Below, in pieces: positions 1 to 6,213 of a stretch of 9,516 nucleotides of DNA. The number at the start of each line of letters is the position of its first letter. Within the stretch, counting starts at the first letter, position 1. The notes beneath the pieces were generated by a model. The model made no database searches. It saw only the letters and a program-made list of their open reading frames with translations, and had not been told where the DNA came from. The position numbers and the translations under genes were made by a program. The stretch comes from Clostridiales bacterium (lineage in GTDB: Bacteria; Bacillota; Clostridia; Lachnospirales; WQUN01). The DNA lies in assembly GCA_031254075.1 (NCBI GenBank), contig JAIRVD010000335.1, forward strand, positions 1 through 9,516, in the 5' to 3' direction.

Positions 1-4
1 TATA

Positions 5-30
5 GCGTGCTTTGGCACGCATTATTTTTT
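5..30 (+). terminator. Intrinsic terminator of an upstream gene
   Basis: A 6-bp perfect stem, GCGTGC at 5-10 and GCACGC at 15-20, closes a TTTG loop and is followed by ATTATTTTTT at 21-30. This is the GC stem plus T-tract of a Rho-independent terminator reading on the plus strand. It separates whatever lies to the left of the window from the sigma-factor operon, so that operon needs its own promoter. The stem is short, but the layout is typical. Confidence 0.65.
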
Positions 31-36
31 GATATT

Positions 37-62
37 TGTAACGATTTGCATTTTCAATCGTT
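37..62 (+). promoter_or_regulatory. Candidate ECF-type (autoregulatory) promoter of the sigma operon
   Basis: TGTAAC at 37-42 is followed after exactly 16 bases by CGTT at 59-62. This spacing and these hexamer/tetramer types resemble promoters read by Bacillus ECF sigma factors (an AAC-containing -35 and a CGT-containing -10). ECF sigma genes commonly transcribe themselves, so autoregulation is the natural inference. The start site would fall near 68-71, leaving only a very short leader before the ribosome binding site at 72-82. The match is partly forced by the dyad symmetry in the same bases (39-63), and a housekeeping -10 (TATATA at 62-67) with a poor -35 is an alternative reading. Confidence 0.45.
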
Positions 63-63
63 A
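39..63. repeat. Inverted repeat upstream of the sigma gene
   Basis: TAACGATT (39-46) and AATCGTTA (56-63) are perfect reverse complements, 8 bp each, separated by 9 bases. The two arms contain the presumed -35 and -10 elements of the ECF-like promoter. The dyad could be an operator for a dimeric regulator that occludes the promoter, or simply the reason why promoter-like elements seem to occur here. No T-tract follows, so it is not a terminator. Confidence 0.6.
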
Positions 64-71
64 TATACATG

Positions 72-82
72 AAGGCAGGTGA
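72..82 (+). promoter_or_regulatory. Ribosome binding site deciding the sigma-factor start
   Basis: AAGGCAGGTGA at 72-82 is the anti-16S consensus AAGGAGGTGA with one extra base. It overlaps the first possible start codon (GTG at 79) but ends five bases before the next in-frame GTG at 88. This favours 88 as the real start; the same GGAGGTG-plus-five-bases spacing is seen for the gene at 1436. Confidence 0.65.
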
Positions 83-87
83 AATGG

Positions 88-561
88 GTGGATTTTGAAA
101 CGGTGTTCAAACGGTACTCAAAGGATGTTTATCGGTTTTGCCTATCATTGTGTAAGAATACAACGCTTGCGGATGATATAACAAGCGAAACGTTCTTGAA
201 AGCTATCAAAACCGGCGGTCAAGGCGTAGATAATCACACTGTCAAAGTATGGCTATGTCAAATTGCCAAAAACACATATTACGATTATCTACGCAAGCAT
301 TCAAAGATAACCGAACTCACCGAAGAAATGCCAATTCAAAGTGATTTTGAGCTCGAATTACTGGATAAGGCAGAATCGTTAAGAATCCATAAGCTTTTAC
401 ACCAACTGGACGAACCATACAAAGAAATCTTTTCATTGCGTGTGTTTTCGGAATTATCGTTTGCAGAAATCGGAGAGATTTTCGACAAAACCGAGAGTTG
501 GGCAAGAGTAACATTCTACCGTGCCAAATTAAAAATAAGGAAGGCTGACATCAATGGTTAA
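88..561 (+). CDS. ECF-family RNA polymerase sigma factor (sigma-70 family)
   Basis: This is a group 4 sigma factor that would direct RNA polymerase to a small regulon when freed from its anti-sigma partner. From the GTG at 88 it is 157 aa, usual for the family. Region 2 spans roughly residues 8-72 (helices around DVYRFCLSLC, the ADDITSETFLKAI segment and the W-x3-IAKNTYYDYLRK region 2.4). Region 4 spans about 102-152, with the helix-turn-helix in LSFAEIGEIFDKTESWARVTFYRAK. No region 3 and no C-terminal extension are present. The GTG at 79 is the alternative start but lies inside the ribosome binding site. The gene overlaps the anti-sigma gene by 8 nt. A possible self-recognised promoter lies at 37-62. 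Base composition is AT-richer than in the genes downstream. The family is certain; the exact ECF subgroup and its signal are not readable. Confidence 0.93.
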   Translation: MDFETVFKRYSKDVYRFCLSLCKNTTLADDITSETFLKAIKTGGQGVDNHTVKVWLCQIAKNTYYDYLRKHSKITELTEEMPIQSDFELELLDKAESLRIHKLLHQLDEPYKEIFSLRVFSELSFAEIGEIFDKTESWARVTFYRAKLKIRKADING

Positions 562-1195
562 ATGCGATGTAATTCAGGACTTATTACCGCTATATATTGA
601 TAATGTAGCAAGTGAGGGCAGTCGTGAAGCGATTGACGAACATCTCAAGTCATGCCCTGTATGCCAAGAGGTTTTGCAAAATATGCAAAGCGTTAGTGAC
701 CCTGCTCGCATTAACGTTGATAAAGCCGAGATAGGAGCGTTTCGTAAAATGAAAAGTAAACTTAGAAGAAAAAGCGTTGTAATGATTCTTGCAGCAGTTT
801 TTGCAACAACCATTTTTTGCTACGGGGCAGCGGTAGTTCCGTTCTCCATTCCATACGATGCGGAAAAAATAAGTGCAAAACTTGCATACGATGAAGTCAT
901 AGACATTTACTATGACGGTAGTTATGCGGGGGTAGATGCCCGGGCTGATGGCGATACTCTCTACATTGGCTACTATGGTACAGTTTGGTCACAGATTATC
1001 ACCCCAAGCGAACGGCTACAGTTTAGCATAGGAAGCAACATTGCTGTTGACTATGGAAGGAGCAGTACGATAATTCAGCTCAGTGAACAAATCGATAAGG
1101 TGTACTATGTGAATTATCGCCAATTACGTTCAGATGGTTCAGGTGTTGCTGACGAAATTGAAGATGCAATTTTAATTTGGGAGCGTGTAAAGTAA
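554..1195 (+). CDS. Zinc-finger (zf-HC2) transmembrane anti-sigma factor
   Basis: The 213-aa product begins with a zinc-binding anti-sigma domain: C4, H30, C34 and C37 give the Cys...His-x3-Cys-x2-Cys pattern of the ZAS/zf-HC2 family, which sequesters ECF sigma factors in the cytoplasm. A basic stretch (residues about 66-74) precedes one membrane segment at about 75-97. Residues 98-213 would lie outside the cell as the presumed sensor domain; I do not recognise its fold. The ATG at 554 has a good site, AAGGAAGG at 537-544, nine bases upstream, and the start lies inside the sigma gene's last codons, so translation is probably coupled. Two tandem stop codons end the gene (1193-1198). Partnership with the sigma factor is inferred from the overlap and domain type. 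How the signal releases the sigma factor (proteolysis or conformational) cannot be seen. Confidence 0.88.
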   Translation: MVKCDVIQDLLPLYIDNVASEGSREAIDEHLKSCPVCQEVLQNMQSVSDPARINVDKAEIGAFRKMKSKLRRKSVVMILAAVFATTIFCYGAAVVPFSIPYDAEKISAKLAYDEVIDIYYDGSYAGVDARADGDTLYIGYYGTVWSQIITPSERLQFSIGSNIAVDYGRSSTIIQLSEQIDKVYYVNYRQLRSDGSGVADEIEDAILIWERVK

Positions 1196-1266
1196 TAAGC
1201 AGTAACCAACCCGCCACGTTACAAAGGCAAGCAACATGATAGTCAAGATTATGTACAGCCATAAAC

Positions 1267-1302
1267 AAGGCTTGGTATTTCATAAAATATCGGGCTTTTT
1301 TT
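1267..1302 (+). terminator. Strong intrinsic terminator of the sigma/anti-sigma operon
   Basis: Bases 1267-1280 pair with 1285-1298 around the loop CATA to form a 14-bp stem (with several G-T pairs), followed by a run of seven T at 1296-1302. The stretch 1196-1266 before it shows no further gene or element that I can identify. This terminator insulates the sigma operon from the pfl operon. Confidence 0.8.
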
Positions 1303-1313
1303 GTACCGTAAAA

Positions 1314-1341
1314 TTGTCTTTTCCACAGGGGGGTATATAGT
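1314..1341 (+). promoter_or_regulatory. Candidate distal promoter of the pfl operon
   Basis: TTGTCT (1314-1319) and TATAGT (1336-1341) are 16 bp apart, with 4/6 and 5/6 matches to the housekeeping -35 and -10. It would start transcription around 1348, leaving a leader of about 90 bases. It lies directly after the upstream terminator. Confidence 0.4.
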
Positions 1342-1350
1342 GAAAAATGC

Positions 1351-1366
1351 CGTCCCAACGTCCCAA
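1351..1366. repeat. Tandem 8-bp repeat between the two pfl promoters
   Basis: CGTCCCAA occurs twice without a gap (1351-1358 and 1359-1366). It sits downstream of the distal promoter and about 12 bp upstream of the proximal -35, where an activator or repressor could act. I do not recognise it as a known operator; it is not a Rex or FNR/CRP-type palindrome. Confidence 0.5.
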
Positions 1367-1378
1367 AGCCTTATAAAT

Positions 1379-1407
1379 TTGCGTTGCATTTCCCGTTATT
1401 GTATAAT
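1379..1407 (+). promoter_or_regulatory. Proximal promoter of the pfl operon
   Basis: A perfect TATAAT at 1402-1407 is preceded after 17 bp by TTGCGT at 1379-1384 (first three bases of the -35 match). Transcription would begin near 1414, just ahead of the ribosome binding site GGAGGTG at 1424-1430, which lies five bases before the GTG start at 1436. The strong -10 with a weak -35 suits regulated expression. Confidence 0.6.
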
Positions 1408-1435
1408 TTTCACGATTTAGTATGGAGGTGTTGGC

Positions 1436-2692
1436 GTGACAGGAAAAGAATTATTCAACATATGGGCACCCGGTTATCATGAGCGATGGACGAAATTTGC
1501 GAAGCCGTCGCTGTTTGTTAATGTGGGCGGATTTTCACGGGGGCATGTTAAGACGGCGACTGTTCCGCTGGATATTTTTCGGCACAGGAATGACGGGACG
1601 GCATTTATAGTTGATTTGCCGGGGGCGGAGAGTGTTGAGAGCGGGCTTGCGCTTGCGGAGCTTGGGTTTTTGCCTGTTCCGCTATACAACGGGATTAATG
1701 AAACTAACATCGGCGGGCTAAATGAAGCCGTGAAGAACGCTCCGATTGCGGACGCGTTGCTTGCGGGCGCAGAACATTTGAAGAATTACAAGGTCGGTCA
1801 TGACGCGTTTCCTGTATTTTTGCTTGATTACGACAGAAACAAGGAAATTGTCGGAACGGATGTTTTCGACAATCGCTGGAGCATCGAGCCCGAAGATTTT
1901 CCCGACGCGTATTATTTAAAAAATCAAGGCGTTAAGCGCGTTGCGGTTTGGACGGGGGGCGAAATTCGTCCCGACTTGGCTCCGATTATTGAAGATTACA
2001 AGCGCATGGGGATTGAAATATCAACATATTGTTATAATAAAGCGGCAACCGGTTTTGGCGAATCGCAAAACTTATCGGGGATAGAAATTCCGCAGTCGTC
2101 CGAGCAGCTTGCGTTGCAAAAAAACGTACGTATTTTTGAGAACGCGCGTTTCGGTTTGTTGTTGCTTTTAAGTATGGGTGTGGTTAATTTTCTTTGGCAG
2201 TGGTCTGCCGCCGAAGAACCGCTTCTTTGGACGACGCCGTGCTTACAGTGGTTAACCTATCTGTGGGTGCCTGAAAGGGTCGGCGATGCCTTTGTTTTCG
2301 CGACACTTATCACCTACTCCGTGCTTTACTTTTTTTCGCGCAAATTACGCTTTTTACTCACGGTTGCATTCGTTCTGCACGCCATTGATACGATGATTTT
2401 CACTCTTTATGTAATTTGGTACGATTTGTTTAACAGTTCGGCTACCATCGAATACTACGAACCGTTTTTTTCGTCTTTGCCTTACGCGGCACTTGTATTC
2501 GCCGTTCCGCTTGTTTGCCTGTTCCTGATGGGCAGAGGAATCATAGCGCAATTCGGTTTGATGGGCGTAAGCAGTTCCGATTACATGAGCTTGAAGGGTT
2601 ACGCGGGTTATGCAGGTTACGGCGGAAGCGGACGCGGCGGATACCGCGGACGCGGATATCGCGGAAGAAGCCGCAGCGGATTTGGAGGATAA
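1436..2692 (+). CDS. Unrecognised four-TM membrane protein with Gly/Arg-rich tail, first gene of the pfl operon
   Basis: I do not recognise this 418-aa protein. Residues 1-235 form a soluble part with alternating beta-like and helical stretches: hydrophobic strands near 56-61, 125-131 (followed by the acidic pair D131 and D133) and 167-173, the last before a TGGE turn. No signal peptide is visible. Four hydrophobic segments follow at about 238-257, 283-300, 304-328 and 348-368, suggesting that both ends are cytoplasmic. Residues 388-418 are a low-complexity tail of Gly, Tyr, Arg and Ser with a [10 protein letters not shown] duplication. The start is the GTG at 1436, with GGAGGTG five bases upstream. 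The stop is four bases before pflB, whose ribosome binding site is made by the final Gly codons. It is not FocA: the length, membrane pattern and big soluble domain do not fit formate-nitrite transporters. Co-expression with pyruvate formate-lyase is well supported; any role in formate or pyruvate handling is speculation. Confidence 0.85.
   Translation: MTGKELFNIWAPGYHERWTKFAKPSLFVNVGGFSRGHVKTATVPLDIFRHRNDGTAFIVDLPGAESVESGLALAELGFLPVPLYNGINETNIGGLNEAVKNAPIADALLAGAEHLKNYKVGHDAFPVFLLDYDRNKEIVGTDVFDNRWSIEPEDFPDAYYLKNQGVKRVAVWTGGEIRPDLAPIIEDYKRMGIEISTYCYNKAATGFGESQNLSGIEIPQSSEQLALQKNVRIFENARFGLLLLLSMGVVNFLWQWSAAEEPLLWTTPCLQWLTYLWVPERVGDAFVFATLITYSVLYFFSRKLRFLLTVAFVLHAIDTMIFTLYVIWYDLFNSSATIEYYEPFFSSLPYAALVFAVPLVCLFLMGRGIIAQFGLMGVSSSDYMSLKGYAGYAGYGGSGRGGYRGRGYRGRSRSGFGG
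2639..2668 (+). repeat. Tandem 15-bp repeat encoding GYRGR
   Basis: Two adjacent 15-bp units (2639-2653 and 2654-2668) agree at 12 of 15 bases, are in frame, and encode the pentapeptide GYRGR twice. They lie in the C-terminal low-complexity tail of the membrane protein, which suggests that the tail grows by slippage or unequal exchange. Confidence 0.7.
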
Positions 2693-2696
2693 TGAT

Positions 2697-4922
2697 ATGA
2701 CGGCATGGGAAGGTTTTGTAAAAGGAGCATGGAACGAAAAAGTAAATTTGCGCGATTTTATTCAGCGAAACATAACGCCGTACACGGGCAACGAGAATTT
2801 TCTTGTGGGCGCAACGGAGCGAACGACCGCGCTTTGGAAGATTGTCTGTGAGCTTGTGGATATTGAAAATGAAAAAGGCATCTTGGATGTTGAAACGAAA
2901 ATTCCGTCGGGAATAGCGTCGCACGGGCCGGGATATATCAATAAAGACTTGGAACAAATTGTCGGGTTGCAAACAGATAAGCCGTTAAAGCGCGGAATAA
3001 TGCCCAAAGGCGGCATTCGCGTAATTCAAAACGCACTTAAATCATACGGCTACGAGCTTGACCCGATGGTAACGGAAATTTTCACAAAGCATCGCAAGGC
3101 GCATAATGACGGCGTTTTTGACGCGTATACCGACGAAATGCGCGCCGCGCGCAAATCCGGAATAATCACCGGTCTTCCCGACGCATACGGACGCGGCAGA
3201 ATCATCGGCGATTATCGGCGTGCCGCGCTTTACGGCACGGCTTTTCTGATTAAGGACAAAGAAGAACAGCTTCGCGAAATAAATATGCCGTGGCTTGAAG
3301 AAAAAGATATAGGGCTTCGCGAAGAAATCAGCGAACAAATCCGCGCGTTAAAGCAACTGGGAAAAATGGCTGAAAGCTACGGTTTTGATATTTCAAAACC
3401 CGCAGAAAACACACGCGAAGCAATTCAGTGGACGTATTTTGCATTCCTTGCCGCCGCGAAGCAACAGGACGGCGCGGCAACATCGCTCGGACGCATCGCT
3501 TCATTTATTGATATTTACGCGGAGCGCGATTTAAATTCCGGCAAAGCAACCGAAGAAGAAATCCAAGAACTGATGGACCATTTTTGCATGAAGCTTCGAA
3601 TGATTCGCTTTTTGCGCACTCCCGAATACAACGCGTTATTCTCGGGCGACCCGACTTGGGTCACCGAGTCAATCGGCGGAATGTGCGAAGACGGACGCAC
3701 GCTGGTTACAAAAAATTCGTATCGAATGATTCACACACTGACAACGCTGGGTCCTGCACCCGAGCCAAACCTCACCATTTTATGGAGCAATAATCTTCCG
3801 AAAAATTTCAAGCTCTACTGCGCAAAGATGTCAATTCAAACAAGCTCGTTGCAATACGAAAACGACGACCTTATGCGCGGCTATTGGGGTGACGATTATG
3901 CGATTGCATGTTGCGTTTCGGCAATGCGCATCGGAAAACAAATGCAGTTTTTCGGCGCGCGCGCGAATTTAGCGAAAGCCCTGACCTACGCAATCAACGG
4001 CGGAAAAGACGAAAAAAGCGGTGTTCAAGTCGCGCCGGAATTCGCGCCTGTCACATCGGAATATCTTGATTTCGACGAGGTCTATCGCAAACTCAATCAA
4101 GTGCTTGAATGGCTTGCGCAACTCTACATCAGCACGCTGAACATCATCCACTACATGCACGACAAATATAATTACGAAAGCCTTCAAATGGCATTGCATG
4201 ATAAGGAAATTCTCCGCACGCACGCCTGCGGAATCGCGGGGCTTTCCGTCGTAGTCGATTCGCTTTCGGCAATAAAATACGCAAAAGTAAAAGCCGTTCG
4301 CAACGAAGACGGTCTAATCACCGATTACGAAATCGAAGGCGAATACCCCGCGTTCGGCAACAACGACAAACGCGTTGACCAAATCGCCAACAACCTCGTC
4401 AAACTTTTCATGGAAAAATTAAAAAAACAACGCGCATATCGCCGCGCTGTTCCGACGCTGTCCATCCTCACAATAACTTCCAACGTCGTCTATGGAAAAG
4501 CCACAGGCTCAACCCCCGACGGACGCAAGGCAGGTGAACCGTTCGCGCCCGGCGCAAATCCGATGCACGGACGTGAACACAAAGGCGCAATCGCCTCAAT
4601 GTCTTCCGTCGCAAGCCTGCCGTACGAATACTCGCTCGACGGAATTTCCTACACTTTCTCAGTAATCCCGCGCGCGCTCGGTCATTTTGCCGAAGAGCGC
4701 GTCGCAAATCTCGCTAATCTGCTCGACGGCTTTTTCCACACAAACGGACATCACATCAATATTAACGTCTTCGACAAAGAAACCCTCTACGACGCAATGG
4801 AAAACCCGCACAAGTACCCGCAACTCACCATCCGCGTCAGCGGTTACGCCGTTAATTTCGCCAAACTTACACGCGAACAACAACTCGAAGTCATCCACCG
4901 CACCTTTCACGAAAGCATATGA
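2697..4922 (+). CDS. pflB: Pyruvate formate-lyase (formate C-acetyltransferase)
   Basis: A cytoplasmic glycyl-radical enzyme converting pyruvate and CoA to acetyl-CoA and formate in anaerobic fermentation. The 741-aa product follows E. coli PflB along its whole length, starting at the family's TAWEGF motif. The two catalytic cysteines are C405-C406 in IACCVS, and the radical glycine is G716 in RVSGYAV, 25 residues from the C-terminus, as in PflB. The double cysteine separates it from glycerol/diol dehydratase and choline lyase relatives; a 2-ketobutyrate-preferring TdcE-like enzyme is the closest alternative. The start is the ATG at 2697, with GGAGG at 2684-2688. The reading frame stays open upstream to 2610, but that part is an out-of-frame copy of the previous gene's tail. 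The loop before the NIN(V) strand near the C-terminus is about four residues shorter than in E. coli. The gene overlaps pflA by 4 nt. Plus-strand composition drifts from G-rich at its start to C-rich at its end. Confidence 0.97.
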   Translation: MTAWEGFVKGAWNEKVNLRDFIQRNITPYTGNENFLVGATERTTALWKIVCELVDIENEKGILDVETKIPSGIASHGPGYINKDLEQIVGLQTDKPLKRGIMPKGGIRVIQNALKSYGYELDPMVTEIFTKHRKAHNDGVFDAYTDEMRAARKSGIITGLPDAYGRGRIIGDYRRAALYGTAFLIKDKEEQLREINMPWLEEKDIGLREEISEQIRALKQLGKMAESYGFDISKPAENTREAIQWTYFAFLAAAKQQDGAATSLGRIASFIDIYAERDLNSGKATEEEIQELMDHFCMKLRMIRFLRTPEYNALFSGDPTWVTESIGGMCEDGRTLVTKNSYRMIHTLTTLGPAPEPNLTILWSNNLPKNFKLYCAKMSIQTSSLQYENDDLMRGYWGDDYAIACCVSAMRIGKQMQFFGARANLAKALTYAINGGKDEKSGVQVAPEFAPVTSEYLDFDEVYRKLNQVLEWLAQLYISTLNIIHYMHDKYNYESLQMALHDKEILRTHACGIAGLSVVVDSLSAIKYAKVKAVRNEDGLITDYEIEGEYPAFGNNDKRVDQIANNLVKLFMEKLKKQRAYRRAVPTLSILTITSNVVYGKATGSTPDGRKAGEPFAPGANPMHGREHKGAIASMSSVASLPYEYSLDGISYTFSVIPRALGHFAEERVANLANLLDGFFHTNGHHININVFDKETLYDAMENPHKYPQLTIRVSGYAVNFAKLTREQQLEVIHRTFHESI

Positions 4923-5647
4923 CAACCGCCATTGACTACGACCCGTCAATAATCGGCGGCATCCACTCAATCTATACCGGCGGAATGGTTGACGGTCCCG
5001 GCATTCGCACCGTTCTCTTTCTCGCGGGCTGTTCTTTGCGTTGCCTCTATTGCCACAATCCAGACACTTGGTTCCGTATGCGCGGAAACAAAAAAGCCGT
5101 CGCCGAAATTCTCGACGAGGTTCAAAAATATTCGTCCTACTATAAATTCTCCGGCGGCGGAATCACCGTCTCGGGCGGCGAACCCACCGACCAACCCACC
5201 TTCCTGAAAGAACTGCTAAAAGCCTGCCGCGCAAACAACATCCACTCAGTCCTCGATACCTCGGGCTTCTCCTCGCCCGACATCGCCGAAGACATCCTGC
5301 CCTACGTCGACCTCCTCCTGCTCGACTTCAAAGCCTACGACCCCGACCTCTACAAAAAAATCACATCCTCAACCATCGAACGCCCGCTCCAAACCCTCCG
5401 CATGGCTCGCAACCTAAACGTCCTCACCTGGATTCGCTACGTCCTCGTCCCAAACCTAACCGACGACCTCGCACAAATCCGCGAAATGTCAGCCTTCCTA
5501 AAAAAATACAACAATATCGAAAAAGTCAGCGTCCTCCCCTTCCACAAACACGGCGAACATAAGTGGGACGACACGTACACCCTAAAAGACACCGAACCGC
5601 CGAGCACCGAATTATTATTAGAAGTTATTGATATTTTTAATAATTGA
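4919..5647 (+). CDS. pflA: Pyruvate formate-lyase activating enzyme (radical SAM)
   Basis: This 242-aa enzyme uses a [4Fe-4S] cluster and S-adenosylmethionine to abstract hydrogen from the glycine of PflB (here G716), switching it on under anaerobic conditions. The cluster cysteines are C38, C42 and C45 in the CxxxCxxC motif ([11 protein letters not shown]). It is preceded by the VDGPGIR signature at about 24-30. The SAM-binding GGE lies at 86-88 (TVSGGEP), and the DTSGF and WIRYVLVP segments match the family. No extra ferredoxin-like cysteine insert is present, so it is the short PflA type rather than the GRE activases of dehydratases. Start and stop overlap pflB in ATGA (4919-4922) with only a weak ribosome binding site, implying translational coupling. 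Codon third positions are strikingly C-rich. No GC-rich terminator follows in the 38 bases before the convergent regulator gene. Confidence 0.95.
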   Translation: MTTAIDYDPSIIGGIHSIYTGGMVDGPGIRTVLFLAGCSLRCLYCHNPDTWFRMRGNKKAVAEILDEVQKYSSYYKFSGGGITVSGGEPTDQPTFLKELLKACRANNIHSVLDTSGFSSPDIAEDILPYVDLLLLDFKAYDPDLYKKITSSTIERPLQTLRMARNLNVLTWIRYVLVPNLTDDLAQIREMSAFLKKYNNIEKVSVLPFHKHGEHKWDDTYTLKDTEPPSTELLLEVIDIFNN

Positions 5648-5685
5648 TTTATGCAGAAGCGAACACCTCACGCGTCAGCGACAAT

Positions 5686-6057
5686 TTATTTAAAATTTTT
5701 CTCATAAAAATTTTTAATGCAATTAAACGTTTCTTCGCTTATATTGTGTTCGATTTTACAGGCATCTTCGAGGGCTTGGTTTTCGTCTACGCCGATTGCG
5801 GTTAGAATTTTTACGAGCAGTTTATGGCGTTCGTGAATGCGTGATGCGATTTCGGCACCCTTTTCGGTGAGGTGGATGTTTCGTTCGGCGTCGAAGGTGA
5901 TGTATCCGTTATCGCGAAATTGCTTCATTTTTATGCTTATTGTCGGTTTTGCAAAACCCATGTGATTCGCGATGTCAACAGAACGAACTTTACCTTGCTT
6001 CTTCTCAATAACCAAAATCGTTTCCAAGTAATCCTCAGCCGATGCTTGAATTTTCAT
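5686..6057 (-). CDS. DtxR/MntR-family metal-dependent transcriptional repressor
   Basis: A 123-aa dimeric repressor expected to bind DNA when loaded with Mn(II) or Fe(II) and to control metal uptake genes. The N-terminal winged helix-turn-helix covers about 5-72 (recognition region near 36-48). The metal-binding and dimerisation domain covers 73-123. Aligned to B. subtilis MntR with a constant offset of one, the ligands are D9, E12, H78, C100, E103 and H104. Five of the six match MntR, while C100 is the residue found in iron-type DtxR/IdeR. The SH3-like third domain of DtxR is absent, as in MntR. The start is the ATG at 6057, because GGAGGTG lies just upstream (6068-6062). The in-frame ATG at 6084 falls within the likely -10 box. 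It is divergent from murA and convergent with pflA. Its targets are not in the window, apart from possible self-control through repeats at 6095-6131. Confidence 0.9.
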   Translation of the reverse strand: MKIQASAEDYLETILVIEKKQGKVRSVDIANHMGFAKPTISIKMKQFRDNGYITFDAERNIHLTEKGAEIASRIHERHKLLVKILTAIGVDENQALEDACKIEHNISEETFNCIKNFYEKNFK

Positions 6058-6082
6058 ACCGCACCTCCGTTGTTTGAAATAC

Positions 6083-6088
6083 ATTATA
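6083..6088 (-). promoter_or_regulatory. Candidate -10 box of the metal-regulator gene
   Basis: On the minus strand TATAAT occupies 6088-6083, about ten bases before the ribosome binding site. At 17-bp spacing the -35 would be TCGAAA, a poor match. A TTGACA lies closer, only 7 bp from the -10, which is too near to be its partner. Confidence 0.45.
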
Positions 6089-6094
6089 TCCCAT

Positions 6095-6131
6095 ATGTCA
6101 ATAATTTTCGAAAAATGTCATATAATTGTCA
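6095..6131. repeat. Three direct TGTCA repeats in the divergent control region
   Basis: TGTCA occurs at 6096-6100, 6116-6120 and 6127-6131. The first two are within ATGTCA, the third within TTGTCA. The offsets are 20 and 11 bp, close to two turns and one turn of the helix, so all copies face roughly the same side. The 10-bp palindrome TTTTCGAAAA (6105-6114) lies between the first two. The position upstream of the regulator's -10 suits an operator for the regulator itself, but it resembles no published MntR or DtxR box that I know. Confidence 0.4.
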
Positions 6132-6159
6132 AAAAACTCTTTTATATTTTATTTGGTGG

Positions 6160-6168
6160 TGATATACT
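6160..6168 (+). promoter_or_regulatory. Extended -10 promoter of murA
   Basis: TGATATACT at 6160-6168 is an extended -10 (TGn plus TATACT, 5/6 to consensus). The -35 region at 17 bp (TTTTAT) is weak, which an extended -10 can tolerate. Transcription would start near 6175, giving a leader of about 40 bases before the ATG at 6214. Confidence 0.5.
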
Positions 6169-6213
6169 CCACTTTGTACAAGATATAACCTTACGAGGGG
6201 CGTGAATGTACGA

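Noticed and set aside
79..87. GTG at 79 as start of the sigma factor
   Set aside because: The codon lies inside the AAGGCAGGTGA ribosome binding site. The GTG at 88 has correct spacing and gives a normal family N-terminus.
1217..1225. CGTTACAAA after the anti-sigma gene, the inverse of TTTGTAACG before the sigma gene, as flanking repeats of a mobile cassette
   Set aside because: The match is only 9 bp. The same 9-mer also occurs inside coding sequence near 7875 and 8788, so it is likely chance.
2610..2696. Upstream extension of pflB (29 extra residues, Ala/Asp-rich)
   Set aside because: It is an out-of-frame reading of the Gly/Arg-codon repeats of the preceding gene. The ATG at 2697 has a proper ribosome binding site, and the protein then begins at the family's normal N-terminus.
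2541..2972. Long reverse-strand open frames opposite the membrane protein, pflB and murA
   Set aside because: They have no ribosome binding site and no recognisable protein. They are biased composition shadows of well-supported genes on the other strand.
5692..5714. AT-only hairpin as a bidirectional terminator for pfl and the regulator
   Set aside because: There are no G-C pairs in the 9-bp stem, it overlaps the regulator's coding end, and the following T-run is part of the stem.
6058..6084. Longer start of the metal regulator at 6084
   Set aside because: That ATG overlaps the TATAAT -10 box, and the GGAGGTG site lies downstream of it, in front of 6057.
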